A stretch of DNA of 64,000 nt from Prorocentrum cordatum (GCA_963575745.1 CAUYUJ010003947.1:387243-451242), one strand, 5' to 3'; shown: positions 1 to 11,151, counted from the first letter of the stretch. Program-made: numbers and translations. The notes: generated by a model from the letters alone, not told the origin.

Positions 1-9
1 TGGCGGAAA

Positions 10-185
10 ACAATGCAACGCAACGCAAAGCAATGCAACGTAACGCAGAACATTATTATAAAGCAAAATAAATCAACAACATGTACTTCAATGCCAAACA
101 GCGCATCGCAACGCACCACAACGCAAATCAATGCCAAGCAATGCAATGATATGCAAATGAATGTGCAGCAGTGCGAAGCAGTGCA
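10..185. repeat. CAACG/CAATG pentamer-decamer array
   Basis: A degenerate array of 5-10-base words such as CAACG, CAATG and CAAAG fills the left edge. The open frames across it are Asn/Gln/Cys-rich by-products of the repeat and are not proposed as genes. Confidence 0.8.
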
Positions 186-600
186 GAACTGCGCAAGATG
201 CGAGCCTCGCAGTCCACACCGTGACCAAGGGCGGCGGCGCCAGGCGGCCACAAGCTGGCCGCCGCGGCAGCCGAGCCCTCGCACAGTCAGTGTCGTGACC
301 AGAGACCGCGGCGGCCGGCGGCGACGGGTGGCCACGAGCCAGCCGGACCGACAGGCAGGCCCTTCCCCAAATGCGAGCACTGTTTGGGGAACCGTGTCCA
401 ATTAATGTGGGATGACGATTAATAAAAAACTGGAGAGAACGATTAAAAACATAGTTTTCTGTTATTTCTGCACAGTTTTCCGACTGGAAGAGAACGGTAA
501 AAAAAAATCCAGCCCGCGGCCGGTTTTTGCAAATCGTCATCCCGGGCGCCGCCGCGTGAACACGACCCCCGGTCATTTATTAATCGTCATCCTCCATTAT
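186..600. other. No recognisable feature
   Basis: GC-rich sequence, then AT-richer sequence from about 410. No conserved domain, RNA gene or clear repeat was recognised on either strand. Confidence 0.5.
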
Positions 601-2720
601 TCTTCCGATCGATACAACAGAGTCCACAAGCGCGCACGTCGGAAAAAAAAAAACGAACACTCAAGCGGTGCTACCACATCAACATCACAAAAATATTAAG
701 CGCCACACATGTCGTTTCGCCAGGTTTGCTGATGTTCTGCTCGCGCGCAATTGCTGAACCGTCGGGGAACAATCGGACTTTAGGAATCTCGTCCAGAACC
801 TGCATTTTCATCTGACCACGCGATGCGTCCGCAATGATCTAGCATGCGCCCAATGTGCAAATCCAAAGTAACCAATGCCGCGCGGGCCATGGTTTTTGAA
901 ACATTCTAGGATCGAGCTCTTTTCAAACTGGATGCTTTTCAACAGCCGAAATTCCAAATTTCTTACATTTCTGCGGGCACGTACTTCCCCGTTTTACCCT
1001 TATCATCGTCGTCAATCGCCGCCATTGCCGCGCCATCATCATCACAATCACCTTCATCACTGATGTGGGGACAATCTCATCATCATCGTCATGGCCAACA
1101 TCAGCGCCACCATTGGCATGGCCGTCGTCATTCTCACCATCGTCATCACCACCATCACTGTTATCATCACCCTCGCCGCCAACGCGATCGTCATCATCAT
1201 CCGTCATCGTCAACACCATCATCATCATCACTATCGTCGGGGCCATCACCGTCGCCGCCACCGTCTTCTTCGTCGATCTTCCTGCAGTTGTCGACGTCAT
1301 CGTGATATCGCGCCAGCCCGATTTACCGACGACCCGCCTTGAACTGCCCGCGCGCAAGCGCGGCGTTTGAGACTCGCGGGGGACTTCCCAACGGTAAGCG
1401 CTATCGCGGCTGCATCATTTGTGCCAAAAAAAGGCTGGCCGACTTACGGGTGAGCGGGCGCGCGCGAGTGCGGCCGCAAATATTCACCAGCAAGTTCAAA
1501 CCAGCAGCTGCAATCGTAGCCGATCGTGTTTGCCAAACAAATTGCGGATGGATGGGTAGGATGGTTGCGCGAGCGGTGGAGTTGACGTCGAGACGGTCGT
1601 AGGTACATCTCTTTTGACAAGCAATATCACTTGTACCACCCTGTCCACCCCGGATTTATCGGCTCCCCCTGGGACGTTGCAGATTACGTATGATTTTGCC
1701 TCGTCGTTCATTCTCCCTATGAACTCATACCATGCAAAGCCAAACAATATAGCCGCCCCTCATCCCTGTCACATAACACTATGCGCGCGCACTCGTTTAC
1801 CGCAACAGATTCCAATAACCCATGGGAACATATTACAAGAAGTCCACACGCATGCGCACATGTCGGACTTATGCCGTTTTGCAAACGTATGAGCAAGCAC
1901 ACACCAAACATGTCTCTAGAATCGCTGTTCGCTTTTTGTGCACATGTTCAGCCCGCGCGCATTTTTTTTTGAAACCGTGGGGAAGTCATCTGATTTTGCC
2001 CATCTCGTCAAAAACCCGCATTCTGATATCACCTCGCGGTGCATCCGCGTTGATCCAACATGCGACCAATACGCGGATCCGTGTCACATAACACCATGTG
2101 GGCCACTCGCGCGCGCCGCCGCGCGCGTGTGTCGAAATCGTTCCAACACCATTTGTTTAACTGTGTTCGACGCATTTGAAGGTAACGCTCTTCAATAAGT
2201 ATTTTAGCAACAAGTGTTTGCCAACACAAGTCATACCAGTTTTGTTTGCAAACCCGCGCTTGCGCTTCCCCATCATCACCCTCATCAGCGCCGCCACGCC
2301 ACGTCATCGTCATCGGCAATCGACGCGACTGCCGCCATGATCACTCAAGTACTTTCGTCGCCGACACTTGGGCAACATTATCGTGATCGTTGTCACCAAC
2401 ATCGGCACCGTCATTGGCCTTGCCGTCGTCGTTATCATCATCGCCACCACCATTGCTACTAGCATCATCGTTGCGTCGTTGTCGACGTCATCACGATACC
2501 GCGCCCGCCCGGGTCACCGACCTGCATTGAAATGCCTCCGCGCCAACGCGGCCTTTGAGACGCGTTGGGAAGTTGCCAGCGGTAAGTGCCATCGCGGCCG
2601 CATCGGTTGTGCCAAGCTTGCTGGGCGCTCAATTCGCGAGCTTGCGCGCGGTAGCCTCGCCGCAGAGATGCGCCAACCAGTGCGAAGGACTCACCGCAAT
2701 CGCGGCCGCATGGGTTGAGC
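600..2720. repeat. Diverged ~1.2-kb tandem duplication
   Basis: Two diverged copies lie head to tail, roughly 600-1500 and 1830-2720. Collinear matches include about 785-860 with 2005-2075 (ATCTCGTC, CTGCATT, ATGCGCCCAATG-like words), CAT-rich tracts at 1080-1300 and 2370-2470, and about 1355-1440 with 2540-2625 (TTTGAGAC, GGTAAG, ATCGCGGC and TTGTGCCAA words in the same order). No protein domain is recognisable in either copy. Confidence 0.65.
1025..1290. repeat. CAT/CGC trinucleotide-rich tract
   Basis: Imperfect run of CAT, CAC, CGT and CGC triplets. It yields overlapping His-, Ser- and Ile-rich open frames, typical of triplet repeats rather than coding DNA. Confidence 0.8.
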
Positions 2721-2794
2721 AAAAAATGCGGTGGTGGGGAGATTGCGCGAACAATGGGGATGACAATTCATGAGTAAGCATCAATTAGTTGAAC

Positions 2795-3055
2795 TACGTA
2801 GGCTGCACCACATAGCTTGTACCATATAAGCTTGCACCATGCTGCTTGCACCACACACCTTGCGCCAGGTAGCTTGCACGACACGCGGCGATTGCGCCAC
2901 GTAGCTTGCACCACGTAGTTTGCTCCACAGACCTTGCCCTAAAAAGCTTGCACCACGTAGCTTGCACCACAAATGTTGCACCGCGTATATTACACCATGT
3001 AGGATTCACCACATATCTTGCACTAAATAGCTTGCTTCTCATAGCTTACACACCG
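2795..3055. repeat. Minisatellite of ~20-22 bp, GTAGCTTGCACCA type
   Basis: About twelve imperfect copies of a unit containing GTAGCTTGCACCA. The Ala/Ser/Cys-rich frames on the minus strand come from the repeat. Confidence 0.8.
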
Positions 3056-4689
3056 TTTCTGACACATCCGCATTGCGATCACATGCTGTTTGGGGTCCAC
3101 GCTGGCTGACGTTGTCTTGAATAGCACCCGGAACGACAGCTACACGGACGGAGGGCGGTTTCTTTTCAAAGCGGTGTTGTTGATGAACATTTCCTTGAAC
3201 TTGCAACCCCACATTGCTTCATTGCTGCGAATTCGAAAGCTAAAAGGCCGTGTCTTTCCAAATGGAGCTCCCGCCGGAATTGCGGGCCCAGTGGGCGTTG
3301 GTCTTCCAAGGGGGGCGCGTCGCGCAGGGGGAAAACAATGCTGGCAGGGACGGGTGAGGAGGGCAGCTGGGACGGGTGTGTGCGTTGTAGAAGCGCTGGT
3401 GCATCTTGGCTTTACTCTGGTCCTCCTCCCCCCTCCCCGTGCTCCTCCTGCTCCTGCTCCTGGTGCTGCTCCTGCTCCTGGTGCTGAGCTTCTTCCTCCT
3501 CCTCCGCAGCAGGTTCCGTCCCGGAGCGTGGCACATGCGCAGTGCCACCTTGGGAAGTCTGGACAACAGACTTCGAAGTTGCCGTGCCGCCAGAAAATGA
3601 AAATGAGGGCGCAGTGCTGCTGACGGGCAGGGGCGCGAAAGCTGGTGTGGGTACCCAGACGAGGCAGGCGACTCTGGAGAACGTGGTGCTACAGCTGATG
3701 ATGAACGGGGGGCCAAGCCAGCGGCCTCTCCTGGCGAAGCTGGTGGCCACCGCAACGGAGGACCAGAGCCGCATCCGCTGCGACAGGACAATGAGCGCCA
3801 TAAAGAAGGTCGGGCCAGAGACGGTCTGAGCTGTTGGTGTCTCTCCTCCGCTTCCTTCTTCTTTTTCTTCTTCTTCTTCTTCTTCTTCTTCCCCTCTCCT
3901 CCTCCTCCGCCCCCACCTCTCCCTCGGTCCAGCCTTCGAGCGGTGAAGGGCAGGCCATCAGAGGCCAAACGCCTCAGGAACCGAAGAGAAACTGAAGAGT
4001 ACGGCGAAGGGCAATGCCATTATAAACAACAGAGCATCAGGGACCGAATAGTAGGTGCCGTGCAATTCCATCAGGTGCAGCTTCAGAACCTTCGACTGAG
4101 AGCGTGGTAGCCAACGTGCTGCCTTGCGCTTCACAGAAAGCCCATGTAATTTCTAACCTGCACGGCAAAGGCGTCTGGCATTGTGTCTGCTATCAACCTT
4201 ACGACCCAATCAGCAATATCCACATCAATATCCTCCTCCTCCATCTTGTCCTCGTCCGCTCTTCCTCCTTCTCCTCCTCCTCCTCCTCCCCGCCCCCTCC
4301 CTCCTCCTCTTTCCTTCGCCCCGCCCCCGCACACACACACACACACGCACACGCACTGCAGGAAAAGGGCGCGCGCGAGACCGCGTGCAGTCGAAGATGC
4401 GAAAAGAAGACCGTCGACGCCGCCGTCGTCGCCGGTGCGCCCCCTCCGGGCTTCGCTGCCGAGCGACGCCTGCGAACTGGGCGGGGCGCCCGCGTTGAAG
4501 ACGCCCCCTGGCAGCGCAAAGGCGCTGAAGATGCCCCCCGCGGCCGCCCCTGGGCTGAAGGCCTCCACCTGGGCTGCCCCTCCGCGGGCGGGGTCGGAGG
4601 TCGGAAGTAGGAGGTCGGAGGTAGGAGGCAGGAGGTCGGAGGATGAGGATGAGCATGAGGAGGAGGAAGAGGAGGAGGCGGAGGAGGAG
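3056..4689. other. Purine/pyrimidine-biased DNA without a recognised gene
   Basis: Contains CTCCTG-rich DNA (about 3420-3510), a TTC tract (3855-3890), TCC-rich DNA (4225-4330), a CA dinucleotide run (4326-4356) and GGA-type DNA (4590-4690). Open frames of up to 242 codons exist on both strands but are composition-driven and show no conserved motif. Confidence 0.5.
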
Positions 4690-5575
4690 GCCCACTGAAA
4701 ACTCAAGAATCACCAGCGGTGTTGGCATAAACCCTCCCTTCCTCCAAGCTCCCTCTTCACAAGCCCCTACAAGGGTTCATTACCACTGAGAAAACTACCT
4801 CGTTGGGAGACAGTCGTCTGAAGACCCTGAAACATGCCAAAACATTCTTCTCGGGACTCCAACGCCACGGATCAACCTGACTGTTGCGTCTTGACGATCC
4901 TGAATCGTGTCAGAACGCCATCCCTGGGGCATCAACACCGCGAATCAACAGTACTGTTGCACCCACATGCTCCTGAATCTGTTCAAAACACCATGTCCGG
5001 TACCTTGACCATGGGAATCGGTAGGACTCTTGCAATGTTTTAATGGAATGTGCTCGGCGCCAAGGCGAGAACCACATATTGAAAACGAGCCGCCTTCAAT
5101 CTGTGAAACGCCTGCAAATTGTTCAGACGAATGTGCGCGGCGCTAAGGCGAGAGCCACATCTTGAAAACCACCCGCCCTCAATCGGTGAATCCCTTGCAT
5201 TTTTAAAAAGGAATGCGCGCGGCGCTAAAGCGAGAACCACATTTTGAAAACGACACGCCCTCAATCTTTGAAGCTTCTGCAAATTATTAAAACGAATGGG
5301 CGCGGAAATAAAGAGATAATCGCATTTTGAAAACGACCCGCCTTCCATCTGTGAAACTGTTGCCAAATCTTAAGCTTCAGGATCATAAGTGGTGAGGAAG
5401 CCTCAGGCGAAACGCCCAGCCCGCCCTTTCGACCAACCTCGGGGTGCGACAGGGAACAATTCTTGATAAGGAACAAGAATGGAGGAGAAGGAGGAGGATG
5501 AGGAGGAGGAGGAAGTGGTATAGAGGAAGGGAAGTGGCTGTGGTGGTCCCTTGGACGGGCTCTCCCCAAGGGGGG

Positions 5576-5606
<31 letters not shown>

Positions 5607-5660
5607 GGGGAGAAGGGAGGAGGACGAGGACGAGGACAAGGAGGAGGAGGCATATGGGGG
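4690..5660. repeat. Composite repeat, copy 1
   Basis: A mosaic whose parts recur in the same order at 24.14-25.74 kb: an entry segment with CAAGCTCCCTCTTCA (about 4735), ~66-bp units with GATCAACCTGACTGTT-like cores (4850-5040), ~85-bp units with GCGGCGCT and TTTTGAAAACGA cores (5045-5370), an exit segment with TCGGGGTGCGACAGGGA (5429-5455), then GGA-rich DNA. It looks like one dispersed composite family. No protein is evident. Confidence 0.7.
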
Positions 5661-5773
5661 AGGAGGGAGGGCGTTCGAGGTCCTCGCTTCTATGGTCTTG
5701 TGATATATGTCAATCTCTGTGCCTCTCTCTCTCTCTTTTGTTTTTCGTTTTTGTTTTAATTAAAAAATGCTTA

Positions 5774-5882
5774 GTATTACTATTATTATTATTATTATCA
5801 TTATTATCATTATTCTTATCACTATTCTTATTGCTATTATTGTTGTTCGTAAAATATTCGTCTTATTATTATTATTATTATT
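5774..5882. repeat. ATT trinucleotide microsatellite
   Basis: Runs of ATT with ATC and CTT interruptions, an AT-rich island in GC-rich surroundings. An AG/GA dinucleotide run lies nearby at about 5578-5606. Confidence 0.9.
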
Positions 5883-5929
5883 TTTGTGTTCTCTCTCTCT
5901 CTCTTTGCACTGCGTGCCTGTCTGCGAGA

Positions 5930-7880
5930 CCGATGGCTCAGGCGAACGGAAAGAAGCTGCTACCCCCTTTATGCGGCTATCAGGTAGACAACGTGCCAAC
6001 CAAGAGGTAGCACTCGGACCTTTGATTACGTGGAGATTGGTATAGGCAAACGGGAGGTGACACTCTCAGACTGGCCAGGCGATCTCGCCCAGGCCCCGTC
6101 GGGAAGATGGCTCCAGAATCTCGGGCGACAGCACTGCAGCAAGGCGTGCTGCACGGCGTGCCTGTGGCCAGGCGCGAACGACCTGGGCAGGAGGAGCGAC
6201 CCAGGAGGGGCAAGTCGACACAACCGCTCCGACGGGAACGGGATCGATGCGCCGACGGCCTGCGAAGAGGAAGAGCCGGGCGCGGTCGTTCGTGTGAGGA
6301 GGTGCAGCCCGAGCGGGGAGGCGGCGCTTGCATCCACACCTGGCTTCGTGACGAGAACTCGCTCGTGGCCGAAGATGTGCGGCTTGAGGGGGAGAACGCG
6401 GCAAGCGGGGGAGCTGTGCTGTCTGGGCTCTTCGACGCTCGCCGCCCAGAACGGCGTGCGGTGGACTGCATGGCTGACTCTCTTGACGCGGTGTCAGCGT
6501 TGCAGGGGGAAGCTGGAGAGTCCGCGGCCAAATGTGTGGGCCGCCTGCGACTGGCTTGCACGATGTGCTGGATCCGTGCCAAGGGGCAATGTCCTCTCAA
6601 GCGATTGGTTGGACAATGTTCTGCATGTACGGCCTGGGTGAGTACCAGAAGGCGTTGATCACATCGCAACTCAAAGAGACCGTTCACGTGCTGCTGACGA
6701 CGTGACGTCGCGGCAACGATAGCCAACTGATGCTCGAGCAGAACACGGCGGAATCAATGGCCGAGTCGGAAGTCGACGAGGATGGTTTCGGTGGCATCGA
6801 TGCTTTGGTTGCTGAAGAGAGGGCTGCACGATCAAGGCCGACGAGATGTATGAGGAGACTGAGGTCAAGGAGGTCCTGGCGATCGCGTGGAAGGAGCGGC
6901 GCCGAGACCTCGCCTGAGCAAAGCAGCGAAGCAGGCTCGGCATTGCGGCCAGGTTGAGGAGCTCGAGACGAGGCTTCGACAGGAGATCGAGGAGGCCAGG
7001 CGGCGCACTCGCGACCGCAAATGCCAAACCTGGGCTCCTCTGCCCAAGAGCGCTGCGCCCCAGCTCCTGTGCTGCGCCGACGCGCCGACTCGGTCTGGTG
7101 GCCGTCGTCTCGATCCTCGGGGCCTGGGCGACACTAGGAGCGAACGTGCTCTGGCGCGAGGCGCTGCCTCAGCTGGCCGTCGAGGACAAGGTCGAGGGAC
7201 AGCTGGATGTCTTCGCTGCGGTGCCAGAGCGCCTCGATTGGCTTCGAGAGAGGCTGGGGGTGCCAGCGGCCATGTCTGGCGCGAAGGGCCGGCTGCAGAA
7301 GACCAAAGAGACGAGCGTCGCGCTGTCGGGCACGGAGGTCTTCTTGACGTCGGATCTGGCCCATGGTCTCGTGGGTTCCAGCTGCAGCCGATGTGTTGTG
7401 GGTCAAAAGGCGCTCCAGAGGTGTTTGGACATGCTGCCGCCCGGGGCGCCATCTCCGAAGTATCGACCCGACAAACGCCCCTTCAGGTTCGGACGCAAAT
7501 CCAAAGCGACGTCGTTGGGGAGTGTGAGCACCGAGCGGCAACGCGGGAACGCACGGGTACTTGGAAACGTCGGTACTTGAAGCGGATGCACCTCGCTTGG
7601 CGTACGAGCAAACGCTCGAGAGGCTCGAGGATCGGCCGGAACTCCAGAGAGGCAGGACGCCGATCCAAACACGGAGGGTGCAAGGCTCGAACATCAGAAG
7701 CAATCGTCGCCGCTTGATGGTCGGGAGGAAGCGTCGCCACGTGCAGACACGAAGGGCAGGAAGGAGCGCAGCTGCGCTGGCCAGGCGAAGGAGCCCTGGG
7801 CAGCGGCAGGATCTCGAGCCTGCGCTCTGGCGGGGCGAGGCACGTCGAGGCGGGGGTGCGCTGCGATGGCCGTAATCTGC
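5930..7880 (+). pseudogene. Decayed retroelement-like coding region, tentative
   Basis: Non-repetitive GC-rich DNA in which coding-like stretches change frame repeatedly on the plus strand. At about 6905-7000 a charged stretch (VEELETRLRQEIEEARRR) could be a coiled coil. At about 7370-7520 the plus strand reads SSCSRCVVGQKAL and then DKRPFRFGRKSKATSLGSV, which resembles the start of the aspartic protease in dinoflagellate copia-type polyproteins (Asp-Ser/Thr-Gly-Cys near the front, Phe-Lys/Arg-Phe-Gly later). The catalytic Asp position reads Gly/Ser. No integrase or reverse transcriptase was found here. The class is inferred from one weak block, so this could instead be an unrelated dead gene. 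Confidence 0.3.
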
Positions 7881-7913
7881 GCACGAGCACTAGCATGTGG
7901 GGGGGGTCCAAAC

Positions 7914-8108
7914 TCGGGAGCGGTCAAGAGGGGGGTGTCCAAGAGGGGGGGGGGGTGCAAATCATGACCGGCGGCATGTGCGCGGCCCAGCGGGGGGGCC
8001 TGGGACGTAATGAAATAAGAAGAAGCGCCATGAAATCTGAGGAACAATCATGGCCCGCGCCATGAAATCCCCCCCCCCTGGTCATCACCCCCCTCTTTTC
8101 CGCTCCCG
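7914..8108. repeat. Foldback repeat with G-run arms
   Basis: Inverted arms: 7914-7937 (TCGGGAGCGG, AAGAGGGGGGTG) matches the reverse complement of about 8085-8108 with two mismatches. Complementarity continues inward with gaps through a poly-G run and a CATG-containing segment, for roughly 60 bp per arm. A 12-bp word, CGCCATGAAATC, occurs twice near the right arm (about 8028 and 8060). The size and layout suit a MITE or foldback element. Confidence 0.6.
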
Positions 8109-8381
8109 AAGGGGTGGATTGGCAAGGTTTGGCCCGGGTAGAGGCCATGACGCCCACGAAGAGGCAACGTCACTGAATTCCGCGATTTCGTCATTACCAT
8201 GTAACAAACGTGTCGATTCGAATCAAAACCGGGACTGGCTGCTTCTAGTGCGAAGCATTCCGTAGGTCTGCACGGTGAGGCTCTGAATTATGCGTTGCCA
8301 AACTCGCATCGACGATGACATGGCAAGGGCATTTTTTATCTCTGTAGGCCCTGCGCGCGCGCAGGGGGTTCATGCATGCAT
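8109..8381. other. No recognisable feature
   Basis: This is the 3' flank of the minus-strand gene that ends at 8382. No polyadenine track or second leader relic was found in it. Confidence 0.4.
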
Positions 8382-9719
8382 TCAGGAAGAGGGGGCGGCG
8401 GGCAGACTCCCGCGCGCCCACGCGGCCGCCAGCTGCGCCTCCAGGTCCATCAGGAGGGCTGACGTCGCGCCTCGGAGCTCGTCCGATGCCGACCGCCATT
8501 GGCCCGAGGCCTTCTCGGGCGCGGTCGGGCTCGGCTCCGAGTGGCGCTCCCGCAGGTCATCCGCCGAGAGGTCCGCGCAGGCGTCCTGCTCAGCCACGGC
8601 CTCTGCAGCACCCGCACTGCTGTGCGTGCCCACGGACGCCTGCGGCAGCACCTCGCCACCAGCAGCCTCGGACAGCCCGATGGGCTCCGAGGTGCCTGCA
8701 GTGCCGCCGCTCAGGGCGGCCTCCTGGGCGAACCCGCCGCGGGCTCGCGCGCCGCTGCCGTGCACAGGCGCCGTGCCCCCAGCAGCGGCATACAGCGCGT
8801 CGAGCTCCGCGATGCCAGCAGCGTTCACCTCCGCGTCGTGCGGCTTCACGAACTCGCCGCGACCCTGGGACTGCGACTTCGGTGGGCTGAATCCACCTGT
8901 CCCAGGGCCGGGCTCCGCCGCGGCGGCGTACCTGGAGTCGGCCTCGCCGCCGAGCTCCGCCGCCAGATCAGCCATCAGCTGGTGCAGGTCGTCCTGGACG
9001 CCGAAGGCCTCGTTCGCCGACCCGAAGACCTCCTCCACGAAGGCGTCGTGGAGCTCGGCTAGGTCGCGGGCGCGGGCGGCCGCAGCGCCCTGGGGGCCAC
9101 CGAGCTGCGGCCCGCCGCTCCCGCCGTCGGCGGCCTCCACCTCCGTGTCGATGCCGTCGGTCTGCGCGTGCTGGCAACCCTCGCCGAGAAGCGCCTCCTG
9201 CATGGGGGCGGCGTATGCGATGAGGTCCGCCAGCAGCTGGTTGGCGTCGTGCGGCGTGTGGGGCACGCCGCCGCCGGGCGCGCAGGCGCCGATGGGGCCG
9301 AGGGGGACGAAGGGAGGCGCATCCGCCCTCAGCGCGCCATCGGCCGCCGCGCGCCGCTCCAGCCGTGGTCCCCGCTGCGCAGAACGTAGCTCCGCCGCGC
9401 TGGCCGCCACGATGTCCATGCCCTGCGCCTCGGCATGGAGGGCGACGTTGCGGCGCAGGCGCTCGAGCCAGGATGGGGTCCACCCTCCCAGCGTGGCCTG
9501 CAGCGCGGGGAGCATCGCCTGCAGCCTGTGGGCCACCTCGTCATCCCCGATGACCGCGCCCAAGGCCTGCTCCGCGGCCTCCAGACGGGCCCGAGTCCTC
9601 CCCAACTCGCCCGTCAGCCGCCGCACGGCGTTGTCGGCGGACCACTTAGCCCACTGCCGTCCCGCAGCACGCTGGGCCGCCGAACGCTTTGGCGCGCACT
9701 CCGCGCCATCCCGCGCCAT
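8382..9719 (-). CDS. Intronless leader-tagged hypothetical protein (~445 aa)
   Basis: One uninterrupted minus-strand frame begins at ATG 9719, 37 nt after a spliced-leader relic (9757-9777), and runs to a stop at 8382. The ATG at 9791 lies upstream of the leader in a dispersed repeat, so 9719 is the better start. The N-terminal ~90 residues are basic and probably helical (KRSAAQRAAGRQWAKW, then RLTGELGRTRARLEAAEQAL). The middle is Ala-rich with acidic blocks (ELHDAFVEEVFGSANEAFG), and the C-terminus ends with SALLMDLEAQLAAAWARG. No domain is recognised. A leader at the 5' end and the absence of introns indicate a cDNA copied back into the genome. It may still be expressed, since a 1.3-kb frame is intact, though GC-rich DNA favours long frames. 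It could also be an orphan LINE first ORF. Confidence 0.5.
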   Translation of the reverse strand: MARDGAECAPKRSAAQRAAGRQWAKWSADNAVRRLTGELGRTRARLEAAEQALGAVIGDDEVAHRLQAMLPALQATLGGWTPSWLERLRRNVALHAEAQGMDIVAASAAELRSAQRGPRLERRAAADGALRADAPPFVPLGPIGACAPGGGVPHTPHDANQLLADLIAYAAPMQEALLGEGCQHAQTDGIDTEVEAADGGSGGPQLGGPQGAAAARARDLAELHDAFVEEVFGSANEAFGVQDDLHQLMADLAAELGGEADSRYAAAAEPGPGTGGFSPPKSQSQGRGEFVKPHDAEVNAAGIAELDALYAAAGGTAPVHGSGARARGGFAQEAALSGGTAGTSEPIGLSEAAGGEVLPQASVGTHSSAGAAEAVAEQDACADLSADDLRERHSEPSPTAPEKASGQWRSASDELRGATSALLMDLEAQLAAAWARGSLPAAPSS

Positions 9720-9756
9720 CCTGGGTCCCGCGCGCCCGAGAGCGGGCGGACCTGGC

Positions 9757-9777
9757 CTTGAGCCAAAATGGCTACGG
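9757..9777 (-). other. Spliced-leader relic in genomic DNA
   Basis: On the minus strand this reads CCGTAGCCATTTTGG and then CTCAAG, the dinoflagellate spliced leader without its variable first base. It is not an SL RNA gene, because no donor GTA follows. It marks the 5' end of a trans-spliced mRNA that was reverse-transcribed and inserted. Confidence 0.88.
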
Positions 9778-9780
9778 AAT

Positions 9781-9945
9781 GGTAAGGGCATTGAATACGG
9801 AACAATCGGATAAGGAATTCAGGGTCTGGAAGCCAGTGGACCACCAACTGAGGCTTGACCATGGATATCACCGCCACCCTCATCAGATAAGGAGTCATCC
9901 AGGGTCTTAAGCCTCCCAGGCACATTCCTTAACGAGCGCTCCCAA
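9781..9945. repeat. Dispersed ~165-bp block, copy A
   Basis: Related to 43427-43597 and 54665-54832. Shared words in order: GGGCATTG, GATAAGGAAT, AGGGTCTG, GGCCATGGATATCACC-like, CCCTCATCAGAT, and TCCAGG near the end. It holds two direct copies of a CATCAGATAAGGAAT-type word. It lies immediately upstream, in minus-strand sense, of a spliced-leader relic, as copy C does. Confidence 0.75.
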
Positions 9946-9984
9946 AGGGTTGATATCCATATGAGGGGGTGAAAGCATCAAGGA

Positions 9985-10560
9985 GTGCACGCGGCGCCAG
10001 GGCGAGAGCACAAATGAACATTAAACCACTGTGTAGGTGACTATGCTTGTTATTTGAATATGTACGGCCGTGATCATGACGAAGGCATAATTCGGCGACG
10101 TTTCGAGTTCGAGCAATAGCAGCATCCCTCCATCCGAGTAGTCACCTGCTTGACTTTATTCATGGTATGAGGACACCCATGCAGGGGGGAAGGTGGAACG
10201 TATGCGAAATCCACACTTTGAAAAGATGGCGCTCTCCATCGGCGCTGCTGTTCTAGTATCCAATAAGTGACACACTTCGGCGCCTTATGCGAGAATTCGA
10301 TTTTGAAAAGGATACGTCCTGCATCCGCGCGGCCGTTTGGCTTATCATCGTCAGTTCATGCAATCCGGAAGGGAAACGCATGTGGAAAATGAGCCGCCAT
10401 TCATCCAAGTAAAGGGTTGGGAGTTGTACGACATGCGAGCGGCGCGTAGGCAAGATACCTGTTTTGAAAACGACACGCGCTCTATCGATGTACCTGGTTG
10501 AACATGTTGTCACGAATGTGCATGGCGCCAGAGCGAGACACACATATTTCGAAAACACTG
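9985..10560. repeat. Diverged ~85-bp minisatellite units
   Basis: Degenerate units with cores such as GGCGCCAGGGCGAGA, TTTTGAAAACGACACG and GCGAGAATTCGATTTTGAAAA. They belong to the family in the composite repeats at 5.05-5.37 and 25.04-25.60 kb, here more diverged and separated by unrelated DNA. Confidence 0.6.
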
Positions 10561-10705
10561 CGACTGATGCGATTGGGAACATCAAGCAGCGGATGGGCGC
10601 ATCGCTCAAACGAGAGGCGCACACACGGGAAACCACCACCCGCGGTCTGTCTACATTGCAGCTTCAGGAGGGGCAACTGACACAACGTCTTCCACAGAAC
10701 GCCGA

Positions 10706-10861
10706 GGATGGGGAGGAGGAGGAGGAGGAGGAGGAGGAGGAGGAGGAGGAGGGATAGGAGGAGGAGGAGGAGGAGGAGGAGAGGAGGAGGAGGAGGAGGA
10801 GGAGGGAGGAGGGAGGAGGAGGAGGAGGAGGAGGAGGATGGGGAGGAGGAGGAGGAGGAGT
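10706..10861. repeat. (GGA)n tract
   Basis: Nearly uninterrupted GGA on the plus strand. With the TCC tract 150 bp to the right it forms an inverted pair. Confidence 0.95.
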
Positions 10862-11009
10862 CACGCAAGGAGGTAGGATGGAGTCCGAGGCAGAGGCGGG
10901 GAGGAGGGCAGACACCTGCACGCTGCTGGGGCGGGTGTCCCCGGTGCTCGACTCGTCGAGGTCCGCCACGAAGCTGCTGTCCTGGTCGGGACAATCGTAT
11001 CACATTTCT

Positions 11010-11151
11010 TTTTCCTCCTCCTCCTCCTCCTCCTCCTCCTCCTCCTCCTCCTCCTCCTCCTCCTCCCCCTCCTTCTCCCCCTCCCGTCCTTCTCCTCCTT
11101 CTCCTCCTCCTCCTCCCCCTCCTCCTCCTCCTCCTCCTCCTCCTCCTTCGC
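11010..11151. repeat. (TCC)n tract
   Basis: TCC on the plus strand, complementary to the preceding GGA tract. The ~150 bp between them are non-repetitive. Confidence 0.95.

Noticed and set aside
1025-2470. His-rich frames at the CAT tracts as metal-binding proteins
   Set aside because: Imperfect trinucleotide repeats give His, Ser or Ile runs depending on frame; no other coding support.
8290-9813. 507-codon plus-strand frame opposite the leader-tagged gene
   Set aside because: The spliced-leader relic is on the minus strand and the minus frame has the more protein-like composition. The plus frame is a GC-driven mirror.
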